In this document: positions 17,943 to 26,666 of the stretch, one piece after another
Layout: every line of letters begins with the position of its first letter
Numbering within the stretch: position 1 is the stretch's first letter
DNA from: Rubrivivax sp.
Lineage (GTDB): Bacteria > Pseudomonadota > Gammaproteobacteria > Burkholderiales > Burkholderiaceae_C
Direction: 5' to 3'
DNA length: 64,000 bases
NCBI GenBank assembly: GCA_024641945.1
Contig: JAHECD010000009.1
Location: forward strand, 1-64,000
Made by a program: the position numbers and the translations under genes
Notes under the pieces: model-generated
Seen by the model: the letters and a program-made list of their open reading frames with translations, nothing else
What the model was told of the DNA's origin: nothing
The model's database searches: none

Positions 17943-19183
17943 TGGCCACGCTCAAGCTTTCGGCGCGCAACCTCATGCGCTACCGCCGCCGCACGCTGCT
18001 GACGGCCGGCCTGATCACGATCGGCGTCGTCGCCATGCTCCTGTTCGTCTCGGCCGCGGGGTCGTTCAAGCAGGTGATGATCGGGCAGATCACCGACAGC
18101 ATGCTGGGGCACCTGCAGGTGCACCGCAAGGGCTACGTCGCTTCGGTCGACAACCTGCCGCTGAACCTGAACATCGGCGCCAGGATGCTCGAGCGCGTGA
18201 ACACCGAACTCGCTGCCCAGCCCGGCATCGCCGCCAGCTCGGTGCGCATCAAGCTGGGCGCGATGTTCAGCAACTTCAGCGAGACGACCAGCATCCGGCT
18301 GAACGGCGTCGATCCGGCGGCGGAGGACGCCGCCGCACCGGGCCTGCGCCAGCGCATCATCGACGGCGCGCGCGACGGCCCGCTGGTCGGGCCCGGCCAG
18401 TTGCTGATCCCCGACCTGATCGCCAAGGGCATGAAGGTCAAGGTCGGCGACAGCGTGGTGCTGGTGGCCACCAACCGCGACGGCTCGGTCAACGGGAAGA
18501 ATTTCACCGTGCGCGGCGTGCTCGAGCCGGTGACCGGACCGGGCGGACGCGACGGCTATCTGCACCAGGACGACGCGCGCGAACTGCTGCGCATGGACGA
18601 ACCCGAAGCGATGGAAATCGCGATCCGGCTGCAGGACATGGGCAGGCTGGACGCCGTGGAATCCGCGCTGACCGCGCGCCTGCAGGCGCTGGTCAACAAG
18701 GACGGCAAGCCCGTGCTCGAGCTGCACAGCTGGAAGGCCCTGTCGCCATTCGCCAATATCGCCAACATGATCGACCTGATGACCCTGTTCATCCGCGTCA
18801 TGCTGGTGGCCATCGTGCTGGTCAGCGTGATGAACGTGATGCTGATGGCTGTGTACGAACGCATCCGCGAGATCGGCACGCTGGCGGCCATCGGCACGCC
18901 GCCGCGGCGCATCCTGGGTCTGTACGTCGGCGAAGGGCTGCTGCTGGGCCTGCTGGGCGCGGCCATCGGCGTGGCGCTCAGTCTCGCCGTCGTCGCCTTG
19001 CTCAACCTGCACCCGCTGCAGTTTCCGTTCGGCCGCCAGATGATCACGCTGCAGCCGACGCTGGCACCCACCGAGATCGCGACCGTCGCGCTGCTGGTCA
19101 TCGGCATGGCCGTGCTGGCCAGCCTGCAGCCGGCCTGGCGCGCGTCGCGCATGGATCCGATCCAGGCGCTGCGCCACATCTGA
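17939..19183 (+). CDS. ABC transporter permease, FtsX/LolE-like
   Basis: Starts at ATG 17939, overlapping the ATPase stop. The 414-residue protein has one N-terminal membrane helix (TLLTAGLITIGVVAMLLFVS), a large periplasmic MacB-type domain (about residues 45-270) and three C-terminal helices of the FtsX domain (IRVMLVAIVLVSVMNVMLMA, VGEGLLLGLLGAAIGVALSL). The cytosolic coupling motif YERIREIGTLAAIGTPPRRI is typical. It is expected to work mechanically, driven by the preceding ATPase, to deliver a substrate to the downstream periplasmic LolA-like protein. Confidence 0.92.
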   Translation: MMATLKLSARNLMRYRRRTLLTAGLITIGVVAMLLFVSAAGSFKQVMIGQITDSMLGHLQVHRKGYVASVDNLPLNLNIGARMLERVNTELAAQPGIAASSVRIKLGAMFSNFSETTSIRLNGVDPAAEDAAAPGLRQRIIDGARDGPLVGPGQLLIPDLIAKGMKVKVGDSVVLVATNRDGSVNGKNFTVRGVLEPVTGPGGRDGYLHQDDARELLRMDEPEAMEIAIRLQDMGRLDAVESALTARLQALVNKDGKPVLELHSWKALSPFANIANMIDLMTLFIRVMLVAIVLVSVMNVMLMAVYERIREIGTLAAIGTPPRRILGLYVGEGLLLGLLGAAIGVALSLAVVALLNLHPLQFPFGRQMITLQPTLAPTEIATVALLVIGMAVLASLQPAWRASRMDPIQALRHI

Positions 19184-19193
19184 GGACCCCCCC

Positions 19194-19928
19194 ATGAAGA
19201 CGATCCGACGCCTGCTGGTGCTGGCAGCCCTTTTCCCCCCGAGTGCCTTCGCGCTCGACGGCCGCGCGTTGCTCGAGCAGGTCGACCGCAACCTCGAGCC
19301 CGAGTCGTACGAGATGACACGCAAGCTCATCAACGAGGAGCCCGACGGCCGGCGCAAGGAGTTCATCCTGTATTCGGTGAAGAAGGGCCGCGACAAGGTG
19401 GCGGCGCTGTTCCTCGCGCCGGCCAGCGACATGGGCCGCGCCACGCTGCGCCAGGGCGACAACATGTGGCTGTACATCCCCAACGTCGGCAAGCCGGTGC
19501 GCATCACCAGCCTGCAGAGCGTCACCGGCGGGGTGTTCAACAACGCCGACATCCTGCGCGTGGACTACTCGCAGGAATACAACGTCACGTCCGCCAGCGA
19601 GGACGGCCCGGCCTACCTGCTCGACCTCAAGGCCAAGACCGGCAACGTGGCCTACGACCGCCTCAAGCTGACGATCGATCGCAAGACCGTGCTGCCGACC
19701 GTGATCGAGGCGTACGCCGCCAGCGGCATGCTCGTGAAGACCCTGCGTTTCAAGGACATCAAGGATTTCGGCGCCGGCATCCGCCGGCCGGCCACGGTGG
19801 AAACCGACAGCCCGTTGAACAAGGGCTACAAGTCGGTGATGCTCTACGCAGCCGTCAAGAAGCGCGAGGTGCCCGACGAGGTCTTCACGCTGAACTACCT
19901 GGCGCGGCTGGAAGAGCTGCGCAAGTGA
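19194..19928 (+). CDS. Periplasmic outer-membrane lipoprotein-sorting (LolA-like) protein
   Basis: The 244-residue protein has a Sec signal peptide ending SAFA before LDGRALL. The mature part has the alternating strands of the LolA-like fold, with the family blocks DNMWLYIPNVGKPVRITSLQ, GGVFNNADILRVDYSQEYNV and TVLPTVIEAYAASGMLVKTL. Proteins of this group bind an acyl or lipid moiety in a half-barrel and are usually encoded next to an ABC exporter. It starts 10 bases after the permease gene and overlaps the barrel gene by four bases. Confidence 0.88.
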   Translation: MKTIRRLLVLAALFPPSAFALDGRALLEQVDRNLEPESYEMTRKLINEEPDGRRKEFILYSVKKGRDKVAALFLAPASDMGRATLRQGDNMWLYIPNVGKPVRITSLQSVTGGVFNNADILRVDYSQEYNVTSASEDGPAYLLDLKAKTGNVAYDRLKLTIDRKTVLPTVIEAYAASGMLVKTLRFKDIKDFGAGIRRPATVETDSPLNKGYKSVMLYAAVKKREVPDEVFTLNYLARLEELRK

Positions 19929-21238
19929 GCGGCCGGCTGCGCCTGCACCGGCGCCTGCGTGCCGCCGCGGCGCTGGTGGCCGCCGCAGCGGGCGTCGCGC
20001 CGGCGGCGCAGGCCGCCGACTACAGCTTCGACCTCTCCGAGATCGCGCCCAGTCCTTGGCAGGCGAGCGGCTTCGTCGAGGCCAAGGCGGAATCGTTCCG
20101 CCTGCGCAGCGATGCGGCGCTCTACCCGCTGACCTTCGCCGGCGCGACCCCACGCCGCACGCTGGACCGTGGCACCGCGAGCTTCGAGCTCGCGGGAAGG
20201 TACAAACAGGGGATCTTCACCGCCCAGGGCCGGATCACTGGCACCAGCGCGACGGACAGCGACGTGACGAACAGCACGGGCGCGGTGCTGGAGGCCGTCC
20301 TGCGCGCCAGCCCGGCCGAAGGGCTGTCCTTCGATGTCGGCAAGCAGGTGCAACGCTGGGGCAAGGGCTACGCGTGGAGCCCGGTGGCGTTCTTCGAGCG
20401 GCCCAAGGACCCGAACGACCCGCAACTTTCACGCGAGGGCTACGTGATGGTCAGCGCCGACGCGGTGAAGAGCCTGTCGGGCACGCTGGCGGCCGTCGGC
20501 TTCACGCCGGTGGTGCTGCCGGTGTCTTCGGATCTCAATCGCGACTTCGGCATGCGCGGTCACACCAATGTCGGCGCCAAGCTCTACCTGCTGTGGGACG
20601 ACACCGACATCGACCTGCTGTGGGCCGCCAGGGGCAGCCGACCCGAGCGCGTGGGGCTGGACTTCTCGCGCAACTTCGGCAACCAGCTCGAGGTGCATGG
20701 CGAATGGGCGCGCACCCTCGGTGCCACGTTGCGGGACCTCGGCGCGGGTGGCAGCGTCACGACGCACACCGGCAACGCCGACAGCTGGCTGCTCGGCGCG
20801 CGGTACCTGACGGAGAACGAGATCACGTTCATCGCCGAGTTCTACCGCAACGGTGGTGGCCAGGACGACGGCCAGCTCGCGTCGTTCTACGGGCTGCTCG
20901 ACAGCGCCTTCGGGCCGGCCGGCACGCAGGCACTGCAAGCCCAGGTCCGGTCGCTTGCACAGTCCGGCTACGCGCGCACCAACCCGGGCCGGCACTACGC
21001 CTATCTGCGCGTGGCAGTGAAGGACCCGTTCGACTGGCTGTACCTGACGCCCGCACTGACGACCATCGTCAACCTCGACGACCACAGCTTCCAGGTGACG
21101 CCGGAGGTCCTGTACACCGGCTGGCAGAACGTCGAGTTGCGTGCGCGCGCCATCGTGCTGAAGGGCCGCAACGGCAGCGAGTTTGGCGAGAAACCCGCCG
21201 CGCGGCGGCTCGAACTCGCCCTGAAGCTCTACTTCTGA
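19925..21238 (+). CDS. Outer-membrane beta-barrel protein of the ABC/LolA operon
   Basis: Starts at GTG 19925 (GTGA overlap). The 437-residue product has a signal peptide ending AAQA before ADYSFDL, then a run of amphipathic strands with aromatic belts, and ends in an aromatic residue (LELALKLYF), the usual barrel-assembly signal. Segments such as FDVGKQVQRWGKGYAWSPVA and HYAYLRVAVKDPFDWLYLTP suggest a porin-like barrel. I do not recognise a named family. The operon context suggests an outer-membrane end point for whatever the ABC and LolA-like proteins move, or a receptor for it. Confidence 0.8.
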   Translation: MSGRLRLHRRLRAAAALVAAAAGVAPAAQAADYSFDLSEIAPSPWQASGFVEAKAESFRLRSDAALYPLTFAGATPRRTLDRGTASFELAGRYKQGIFTAQGRITGTSATDSDVTNSTGAVLEAVLRASPAEGLSFDVGKQVQRWGKGYAWSPVAFFERPKDPNDPQLSREGYVMVSADAVKSLSGTLAAVGFTPVVLPVSSDLNRDFGMRGHTNVGAKLYLLWDDTDIDLLWAARGSRPERVGLDFSRNFGNQLEVHGEWARTLGATLRDLGAGGSVTTHTGNADSWLLGARYLTENEITFIAEFYRNGGGQDDGQLASFYGLLDSAFGPAGTQALQAQVRSLAQSGYARTNPGRHYAYLRVAVKDPFDWLYLTPALTTIVNLDDHSFQVTPEVLYTGWQNVELRARAIVLKGRNGSEFGEKPAARRLELALKLYF

Positions 21239-21309
21239 CGGACACCCCGGGACACCCGCCCCTCGTGCGTGCCACACGGCCCGCGGCGGGACGTCTCGCC
21301 CGGCCTGCC

Positions 21310-21786
21310 CTATCCGCCGTATTCGCGCAGCGCTTGCGTGACGCGGTGCTGCAGATCAGCGCCTTCGTACGACGTCAGGTCCAACGGCACGCCCGCACGC
21401 AGCAGGTGCGTCGTCGCCGGCCCGAGGTGCGCTCGCAACTCGCCGAGGAACGCGTTCGACGCGATCAGGTCGATGCGCGGATAGCGGTGCGCCAGCGCGG
21501 CCTCTTCGAGATGCGCGGCGAGCTCGCGCGCAAACTGCGTGTGTTCCTTCTCGTGCACGTCGGTGTGCGGCGCGAACTGCGTGCTGGCCGCACTCTTGCG
21601 CACCATGCCGCCGCGGTCGCCAGCCAGCGCCTGGCCCTTGAGCCGGCTGGCCGGGTGGACAAATGCGCTCAGCTCGCGCATCGCGTGGTTGTCCGGGTCG
21701 CGCACGAAGCTGCGTGCACGCGCGGCGTTGGCCACCAACACCCAACCGAGCGGGCTCGGCGTCTTGTTGCTCGATCTTTCGGTCAT
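21310..21786 (-). CDS. Host-attachment / baeRF-like protein
   Basis: Of a much longer open frame, only the part from ATG 21786 (MTERSSNKTPSPLGWVLVAN) is the gene: 158 residues. The pattern WVLVANAARARSFV followed by HEKEHTQFARELAAHLEEAA and IDLIASNAFLGELRAHLG matches the family annotated as required for attachment to host cells, a domain related to release-factor-like (baeRF) proteins. The role is poorly known. It follows lon by 26 bases on the same strand and may be co-transcribed with it under the palindrome upstream of lon. Confidence 0.82.
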   Translation of the reverse strand: MTERSSNKTPSPLGWVLVANAARARSFVRDPDNHAMRELSAFVHPASRLKGQALAGDRGGMVRKSAASTQFAPHTDVHEKEHTQFARELAAHLEEAALAHRYPRIDLIASNAFLGELRAHLGPATTHLLRAGVPLDLTSYEGADLQHRVTQALREYGG

Positions 21787-21812
21787 CACTGCTCCCACCG
21801 CGCCTTGCGCGG

Positions 21813-24194
21813 TCACATCAATTCGAAGCGCGGCCGCGTCTGCAGGGCCGTGACGTTCCCGAACACGCTGTGCAGCGCGTCCTGCACGTTGTCCAGCCAG
21901 ACGAATTGCATCGCGGCACGCGTGGACTCGGGCACGTCGCGCACGTCCTTGCGGTTGCGCGCCGGCAGCAGCACCAGGCCGATGCCGGCGCGCTGTGCGG
22001 CGAGCACCTTCTCCTTGACGCCGCCCACGGGCAGCACCAGCCCGCGAAGGCTGATCTCGCCGGTCATCGCGGCGTCGTGGCGCACCGCACGGTTCCCGAA
22101 CAACGAAGCCAGCGCGATGAACATCGCCACACCGGCGCTCGGCCCGTCCTTGGGAATCGCGCCGGCCGGCACGTGCAGATGTACGTCCACCGCGTCGAAG
22201 GCGGTGGCCGGCACCTTGAGCTCGGACGCCATCGACTTGACCAGCGTCAGCGCGGCTTGCGCGCTCTCCTTCATCACCTCGCCCAACTGGCCCGTGAGGA
22301 TGAGCCGGCCGCTGCCGGCCACACGCGTGGCCTCGATGAAGAGGATGTCGCCGCCCGCCGGCGTCCACGCCAGTCCGGTGGCCACGCCGGGCAGCGCCGT
22401 ACGCAGCGCCACCTCCTGCTCGAACGGCGCCGGGCCGAGGATCTCGTCCAAGTCTGCCGCCTGTACGTTCACGGCAGTGGCGTCACCCTGCGCCACGCGC
22501 GTCGCGGCCCAGCGCAGCACGCGCGCGATCTCGCGCTCGAGCTGGCGCACGCCCGCCTCGCGGGTGTAGCCGGCGGCCAGCGCCTGCAACACGTCGTCGT
22601 CGAGTTCGCACTGCGCCGCCTGCAGGCCGTTCGCGTCGAGCTGTCGGTGCAGCAGGTAGCGGTGCGCGATCTCGATCTTCTCTTCCTGCGTATATCCCGG
22701 CAGCTCGATCACCTCCATGCGGTCGCGCACTGGCGGCGACACGGTATCCATGCGGTTGGCGGTGGCGATGAAGACCACCCGGCTCAGGTCGAAGGGCACG
22801 CCGAGGTAGTTGTCTCGGAAGGTCGAGTTCTGCTCCGGGTCCAGCACTTCCAGCAGCGCGGCCGAAGGGTCGCCCTGGTAGCTGGCGGTCATCTTGTCGA
22901 CTTCGTCGAGCATCATCACGCAGTCGCGCGCGCCGGCCTTGCGCAGGCCCTGCACGATGTTGCCCGGCAGCGCCCCCACGTAGGTGCGGCGGTGGCCGCG
23001 CATCTCGGCCTCGTCGTGCAGGCCGCCGAGCGACACACGCACAAACGGCCGCTGCAACGCCCGCGCGATGCTCTGCCCCAGCGACGTCTTGCCCACGCCC
23101 GGCGGCCCGACGAAACACAGGATCGGAGCGCGCCCCTGCGGATTGAGCTTCTTCACCGCAAGGAACTCGAGGACGCGGCGCTTGACGCGGTCGAGACCGA
23201 AGTGGTCGGCCTCCAGCGTGGCACGCGCGGCCGCCAGGTCGATCGGCGCGCTCTCGGGCACGGTCCACGGCAACTCGGTCATCCACTCGATCCATGTCTG
23301 CAGCGGGCCGGTCTCGCCACCGCCGCCTGCCATGCGGCGCAGGCGCTGCAATTCCTTGCGCACGTGCGCCTCGGTGTCGATCGGCATGCCGGCCTTGGCG
23401 ATCGCCTGCTCGAGCTTCTCCATCTCGGGCTCGTGCTCGCCGTTTTCACCCAGCTCCTTCTGGATCGTCTTGAGCTGCTCGCGCAGGATGAACTTGCGCT
23501 CTCGGTCCTGCAACTGCTCCTTGGTGCGCTCGCCGATCTCCTGCGACAGGCGCAGCACCTCGATGCGGTGCGTCAGCAACTCGAGCACCTTGTGCAGGCG
23601 CTCCTCGGGCGACAGCAGCTCGAGCAGCATCTGCTTTTCGGCCAGCTCCACGTCCATCAGGCTGGCCGTGATATCGGCCAGCTGCGACGGCGCGCGGGTG
23701 GCCTGCAGGGCATGCGCCAACTCGGCCGGCACGCCCGGCAACAGCGAAAGAATCTCGACCGCGCGTTCTCGCAACTGCATACCCAGCGCCTCGGCTTCGG
23801 TGGACGGCTGTGCCGGCTCCTCGATGCGCTCGATGCGTCCGGCCAGGAAGTCATGTCCCGGCACGAGTTCGCGCAACCGGTAGCGCTGCAGCCCCTGGCA
23901 CACGGCATGCACCTGGCCTTCGGAAGCGGCCACCTCGCGCATCACGCTGGCCAATGTGCCCACCGTGCAGAGTTCGTCGAAGCCCGGCTCGTCGACCGCT
24001 GCATCCTTCTGCAGCACGATGCCCACCGGTGTCTTGGCGGCGATGGCCTGGCGCAGCGCCGCCAGCGATGGCCTGCGACCCACGGTGATGGGCATCAGGA
24101 CGTGCGGGAAAAGCACCAGATTGCGCATCGGCACGAGTGGCACGATGTCCTCGGGTAAATGGACCGGGACTGGAATGGACGCCTTGTTTTCCAT
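21813..24194 (-). CDS. lon: ATP-dependent protease Lon
   Basis: The 793-residue protein has all Lon domains in order: N-terminal substrate domain (LPEDIVPLVPMRNLVLFPHV), coiled-coil (about 190-270), AAA+ module with Walker A FVGPPGVGKTSLG, Walker B MMLDEVDKM and sensor ATANRMD, and the protease domain with catalytic Ser in KDGPSAGVAMF and Lys in GGVKEKVLAA. It degrades damaged and regulatory proteins in the cytosol. The perfect palindrome TTGCGCATGCGCAA lies 57 bases upstream. Such genomes often have another lon with clpP/clpX, so this may be a second, stress-linked copy; that cannot be checked here. Confidence 0.96.
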   Translation of the reverse strand: MENKASIPVPVHLPEDIVPLVPMRNLVLFPHVLMPITVGRRPSLAALRQAIAAKTPVGIVLQKDAAVDEPGFDELCTVGTLASVMREVAASEGQVHAVCQGLQRYRLRELVPGHDFLAGRIERIEEPAQPSTEAEALGMQLRERAVEILSLLPGVPAELAHALQATRAPSQLADITASLMDVELAEKQMLLELLSPEERLHKVLELLTHRIEVLRLSQEIGERTKEQLQDRERKFILREQLKTIQKELGENGEHEPEMEKLEQAIAKAGMPIDTEAHVRKELQRLRRMAGGGGETGPLQTWIEWMTELPWTVPESAPIDLAAARATLEADHFGLDRVKRRVLEFLAVKKLNPQGRAPILCFVGPPGVGKTSLGQSIARALQRPFVRVSLGGLHDEAEMRGHRRTYVGALPGNIVQGLRKAGARDCVMMLDEVDKMTASYQGDPSAALLEVLDPEQNSTFRDNYLGVPFDLSRVVFIATANRMDTVSPPVRDRMEVIELPGYTQEEKIEIAHRYLLHRQLDANGLQAAQCELDDDVLQALAAGYTREAGVRQLEREIARVLRWAATRVAQGDATAVNVQAADLDEILGPAPFEQEVALRTALPGVATGLAWTPAGGDILFIEATRVAGSGRLILTGQLGEVMKESAQAALTLVKSMASELKVPATAFDAVDVHLHVPAGAIPKDGPSAGVAMFIALASLFGNRAVRHDAAMTGEISLRGLVLPVGGVKEKVLAAQRAGIGLVLLPARNRKDVRDVPESTRAAMQFVWLDNVQDALHSVFGNVTALQTRPRFELM

Positions 24195-24250
24195 GGCATT
24201 GGGCTGAGATCAGGTCGACTGCAGGCTAGCTCCGACGGCAGGCAAGGCGA

Positions 24251-24264
24251 TTGCGCATGCGCAA
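24251..24264. promoter_or_regulatory. Perfect palindrome before lon (Fnr-type spacing)
   Basis: TTGCGCATGCGCAA is a perfect 14-bp palindrome with the 5-4-5 layout of Fnr sites but TTGCG halves. It lies 57 bases upstream of the lon ATG. Confidence 0.5.
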
Positions 24265-24462
24265 CGCCGGCGCGCCCGACGAGTTCGACCCATGCCGCGA
24301 CCGGCCGATTGACAGGCACCACGTTGCGCCGGCGCCGGCGACGTCCTCAAAAGCCAGATCGCGTTGGGTCAAGCTGGAACGATCGACAGATCACGGCCTT
24401 TGCGGTCGTTCGTACATTGGGTTGGAGACGTTGCGCGGGCCGAGGCCGCCGCGCGAGTGCCT

Positions 24463-24665
24463 CCGCTCATGTCCCCCGGGCTGGGCTGCGCCCAGCCCTC
24501 CTCCTTTACTTCGCTGCGGCACTCGCCCGGCGTCGTCGGCCCCACACCGGGTGTACGCGCCACCGTCGAACCGCCCACACGCATCGGGTCAGGGTGGCGG
24601 GGCGTTCTCTGGAGCGAAGTAAAGGAGGAGGGTCGGCCGCAGGCCGGCCCGGGGGACATGAGCGG
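24463..24665. repeat. 53-bp inverted repeat, each arm with an inner hairpin
   Basis: Arms at 24463-24515 and 24613-24665 are inverted copies separated by 97 bases. Each has an identical 18-base outer part (CCGCTCATGTCCCCCGGG), a variable centre and an identical 18-base inner part (CTCCTCCTTTACTTCGCT). The centres form different small hairpins, CTGGGC-TGC-GCCCAG in one arm and CGGCC-TGC-GGCCG in the other, so stem changes compensate. It fills the gap between lon and the gene at 24771 and looks like a REP/BIME-type or transcript-end element. Nothing else was seen in 24265-24770. Confidence 0.75.
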
Positions 24666-24770
24666 AAGAGATCGCCCCGGCACCCTGATACCGCACAGGG
24701 CATCGAACGCGAACGGCCGCAACGGGCCGGGTGCCGTCAGTCAACCGATCCGATGGTGCAGCAGGCGGAA

Positions 24771-25145
24771 TCATTCTTCCGTCAACAGGTAATCGATCGC
24801 CGGGTAGGACACGCCGGGCTGCTCGTCGTGATCTTGCTCGTGTTCGAGCTGAGGGTGATGTTTGCCGACGACGTGCCTGAATTCTGCAAAGGCGCCGGTC
24901 GGCAGGTACACCGTCTGGCTCGAATCCAGCTCGGCCGAGGTCCACGCACTGCCGCTGCCCGCCGGCTGGCGCTCGGCCGCCGCAAGGCCGGCGTCGAGAA
25001 GTTCGGCCACGAGTTCGTGGCGCGGGCGTTGCGGGTGCATCTCGCACCAAGCGGCCAGACGGGCCGCCACGGGCAGTGGCAGGCGCAGCGTGGTTCGCGG
25101 CAGTTTGTCGTGCGAAGCGGGCTCGCGCTTCCTGGCGGTTGGCAT
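24771..25145 (-). CDS. Small protein with possible ribbon-helix-helix N-terminus
   Basis: ATG 25145 has AGGAGA upstream (ACAGGAGATCACATCG), so the longer open frame is not used. The 124-residue product has a strand-helix-helix-like segment KLPRTTLRLPLPVAARLAAW then [16 protein letters not shown], which resembles DNA-binding RHH proteins. A histidine/glutamate/aspartate-rich stretch (HHPQLEHEQDHDEQPG) precedes the C-terminus. A regulator role is a guess. It follows homospermidine synthase by 79 bases on the same strand. Confidence 0.65.
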   Translation of the reverse strand: MPTARKREPASHDKLPRTTLRLPLPVAARLAAWCEMHPQRPRHELVAELLDAGLAAAERQPAGSGSAWTSAELDSSQTVYLPTGAFAEFRHVVGKHHPQLEHEQDHDEQPGVSYPAIDYLLTEE

Positions 25146-25224
25146 CGATGTGATCTCCTGTCGGCGCTTGGTGCCGAATGGCTGGGTTGCACGCAACCTA
25201 GGCCACGAGAAAGTTGCCGAACTG

Positions 25225-26619
25225 CTACGGGTCGGTGCGATCGAGCACCTCGTCGAAAAGCGCGCCGCGGTCCCGCAGCGGTGTCCAGTCGGTGAACTTG
25301 CCATAGAGCTGGCCCAGGTAAGGACGGCAATGCGCGATCACCTCGTCGAACGGCAGTTCTTCGGGCTCGACGACACCACGCCGCGGGTGGGTCATGGCCC
25401 AGACCACGCCGGCCATGACGGACGCGGCGACCTGCAAGGTGGTGGCGTTGTTGAACGGCACACATTCACGCGCCTGATCGATCGACAGCCGCGAGCCATA
25501 CCAGTAGGCGTTGCGCGCATGGCCCATCAGCAGCACGCCGAGTTCGTCCTCGCCTTCGTCGATCTCGGGGCCCAGGATGCGCTGGCAACCCTGCAGGCGC
25601 CCGCTGCGCGCCGCCAGGTCGTCGAGCGACAGCATCGCGTCATCGCAGGGGTGGTAGGCATAGTGCACGGTAGGCCGGTAGTCGGGTGCCTGCCGGCAGC
25701 CCAGCGTCAGGTAGTCGGCAAGCGATATCGCCTCGGCATGCGAGATCAACAGGCCATGCTGCGGGCCGGCCAGCGGCGTCCAGCTGCGCACGCGCGTGGC
25801 CAGGCCCGGGCGCATCAGGAAGATCGCGGCGCCGCAGCCGTCCGCGTGCCGCCGGGCGTCGGGTGGCAGGTGGCGCTCGTGAGTGCCCCAGCCAAGCTCG
25901 GCCGGTTGCAGCGCCTCGCTCACCAGGCCGCGCACCGACCACGTATTGACGAATTCGCCCAGTCCACGGTGGCGTGCCGACGCCTGCGTGTCACGTTCGG
26001 CGATGTGGATCACGCGTACGCCGAGGTCACGCGCGAGGCACGCCCAGCCCTCGCGATCCACTGGTGCGACCGGCCTCGTGCCGGTCGCCCGCGCCACATC
26101 CAGCAATGCCTGCTTGACGAAGTGCGATACGAGCCCGGGGTTCGCGCCGTGCGTCGACACGGCCGTCGGGCTCTCGCGGCCGGGCGTGCGCAGCGCCAGC
26201 ACCGCTTCGCGCCGTGCGTAATTCGTGCAACGATCCGGCGCAGATTGCGCGTCGGCAGGACGCCGCGCCCACGGCTCGGTACATGTGTCCAGATACAGCG
26301 CGCCACGCTCGCGACACCAGGCCATCAACGCCGTGCTGCTGACGTCGACCGACAGGTTGATCAGGAAATCGCCGTCGGACAGCAGCGGGGCCAGCACGTC
26401 GGCCAGGTTGTCCTGCGTGATCGTGCACACCTGCAACGCCACGCCGAAGCCCTGCGCTGTGCCGCCGCCGTCGCCATGGGCGTTGACGATCGTGATCTGG
26501 CCCGGTGCGATGTCGATGTGCCGCAGCAGCAGCGGCAGCACACGCTGACCGATCGAGCCGAACCCGACCATCAGCAACCGGCCCCTGAATTTCGGTCGTT
26601 TGACCGTGCCGTCCGCCAT
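25225..26619 (-). CDS. hss: Homospermidine synthase
   Basis: Translation from ATG 26619 gives 464 residues, close to the usual length for bacterial Hss; upstream codons of the open frame are arginine-rich and overlap the neighbouring gene. The Rossmann motif is LLMVGFGSIGQRVLPLLL. Family blocks include AVSTHGANPGLVSHFVKQAL, EFVNTWSVRGLVSEALQPAE and MGHARNAYWYGSRLS. The enzyme makes the polyamine homospermidine from putrescine using NAD+ as a prosthetic redox cofactor. An Fnr-type palindrome lies 34 bases upstream. Confidence 0.92.
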   Translation of the reverse strand: MADGTVKRPKFRGRLLMVGFGSIGQRVLPLLLRHIDIAPGQITIVNAHGDGGGTAQGFGVALQVCTITQDNLADVLAPLLSDGDFLINLSVDVSSTALMAWCRERGALYLDTCTEPWARRPADAQSAPDRCTNYARREAVLALRTPGRESPTAVSTHGANPGLVSHFVKQALLDVARATGTRPVAPVDREGWACLARDLGVRVIHIAERDTQASARHRGLGEFVNTWSVRGLVSEALQPAELGWGTHERHLPPDARRHADGCGAAIFLMRPGLATRVRSWTPLAGPQHGLLISHAEAISLADYLTLGCRQAPDYRPTVHYAYHPCDDAMLSLDDLAARSGRLQGCQRILGPEIDEGEDELGVLLMGHARNAYWYGSRLSIDQARECVPFNNATTLQVAASVMAGVVWAMTHPRRGVVEPEELPFDEVIAHCRPYLGQLYGKFTDWTPLRDRGALFDEVLDRTDP

Positions 26620-26652
26620 GCCGCGACAGTAGGCGCGGCGCGGTGCCACGCG

Positions 26653-26666
26653 TTGACATCGCTCAA
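26653..26666. promoter_or_regulatory. Fnr-type palindrome before hss
   Basis: TTGACATCGCTCAA has TTGAC and CTCAA half-sites. It lies 34 bases before the hss start and includes the stop codon region of the isochorismatase-like gene. Confidence 0.5.

Noticed and set aside
24266-24770. Open frames across the inverted repeat (for example 24364-24792 and 24369-24722)
   Set aside because: They translate the repeat arms (MSPGLGCAQPSSFTSL on both strands) and are produced by the inverted repeat, not by a gene.
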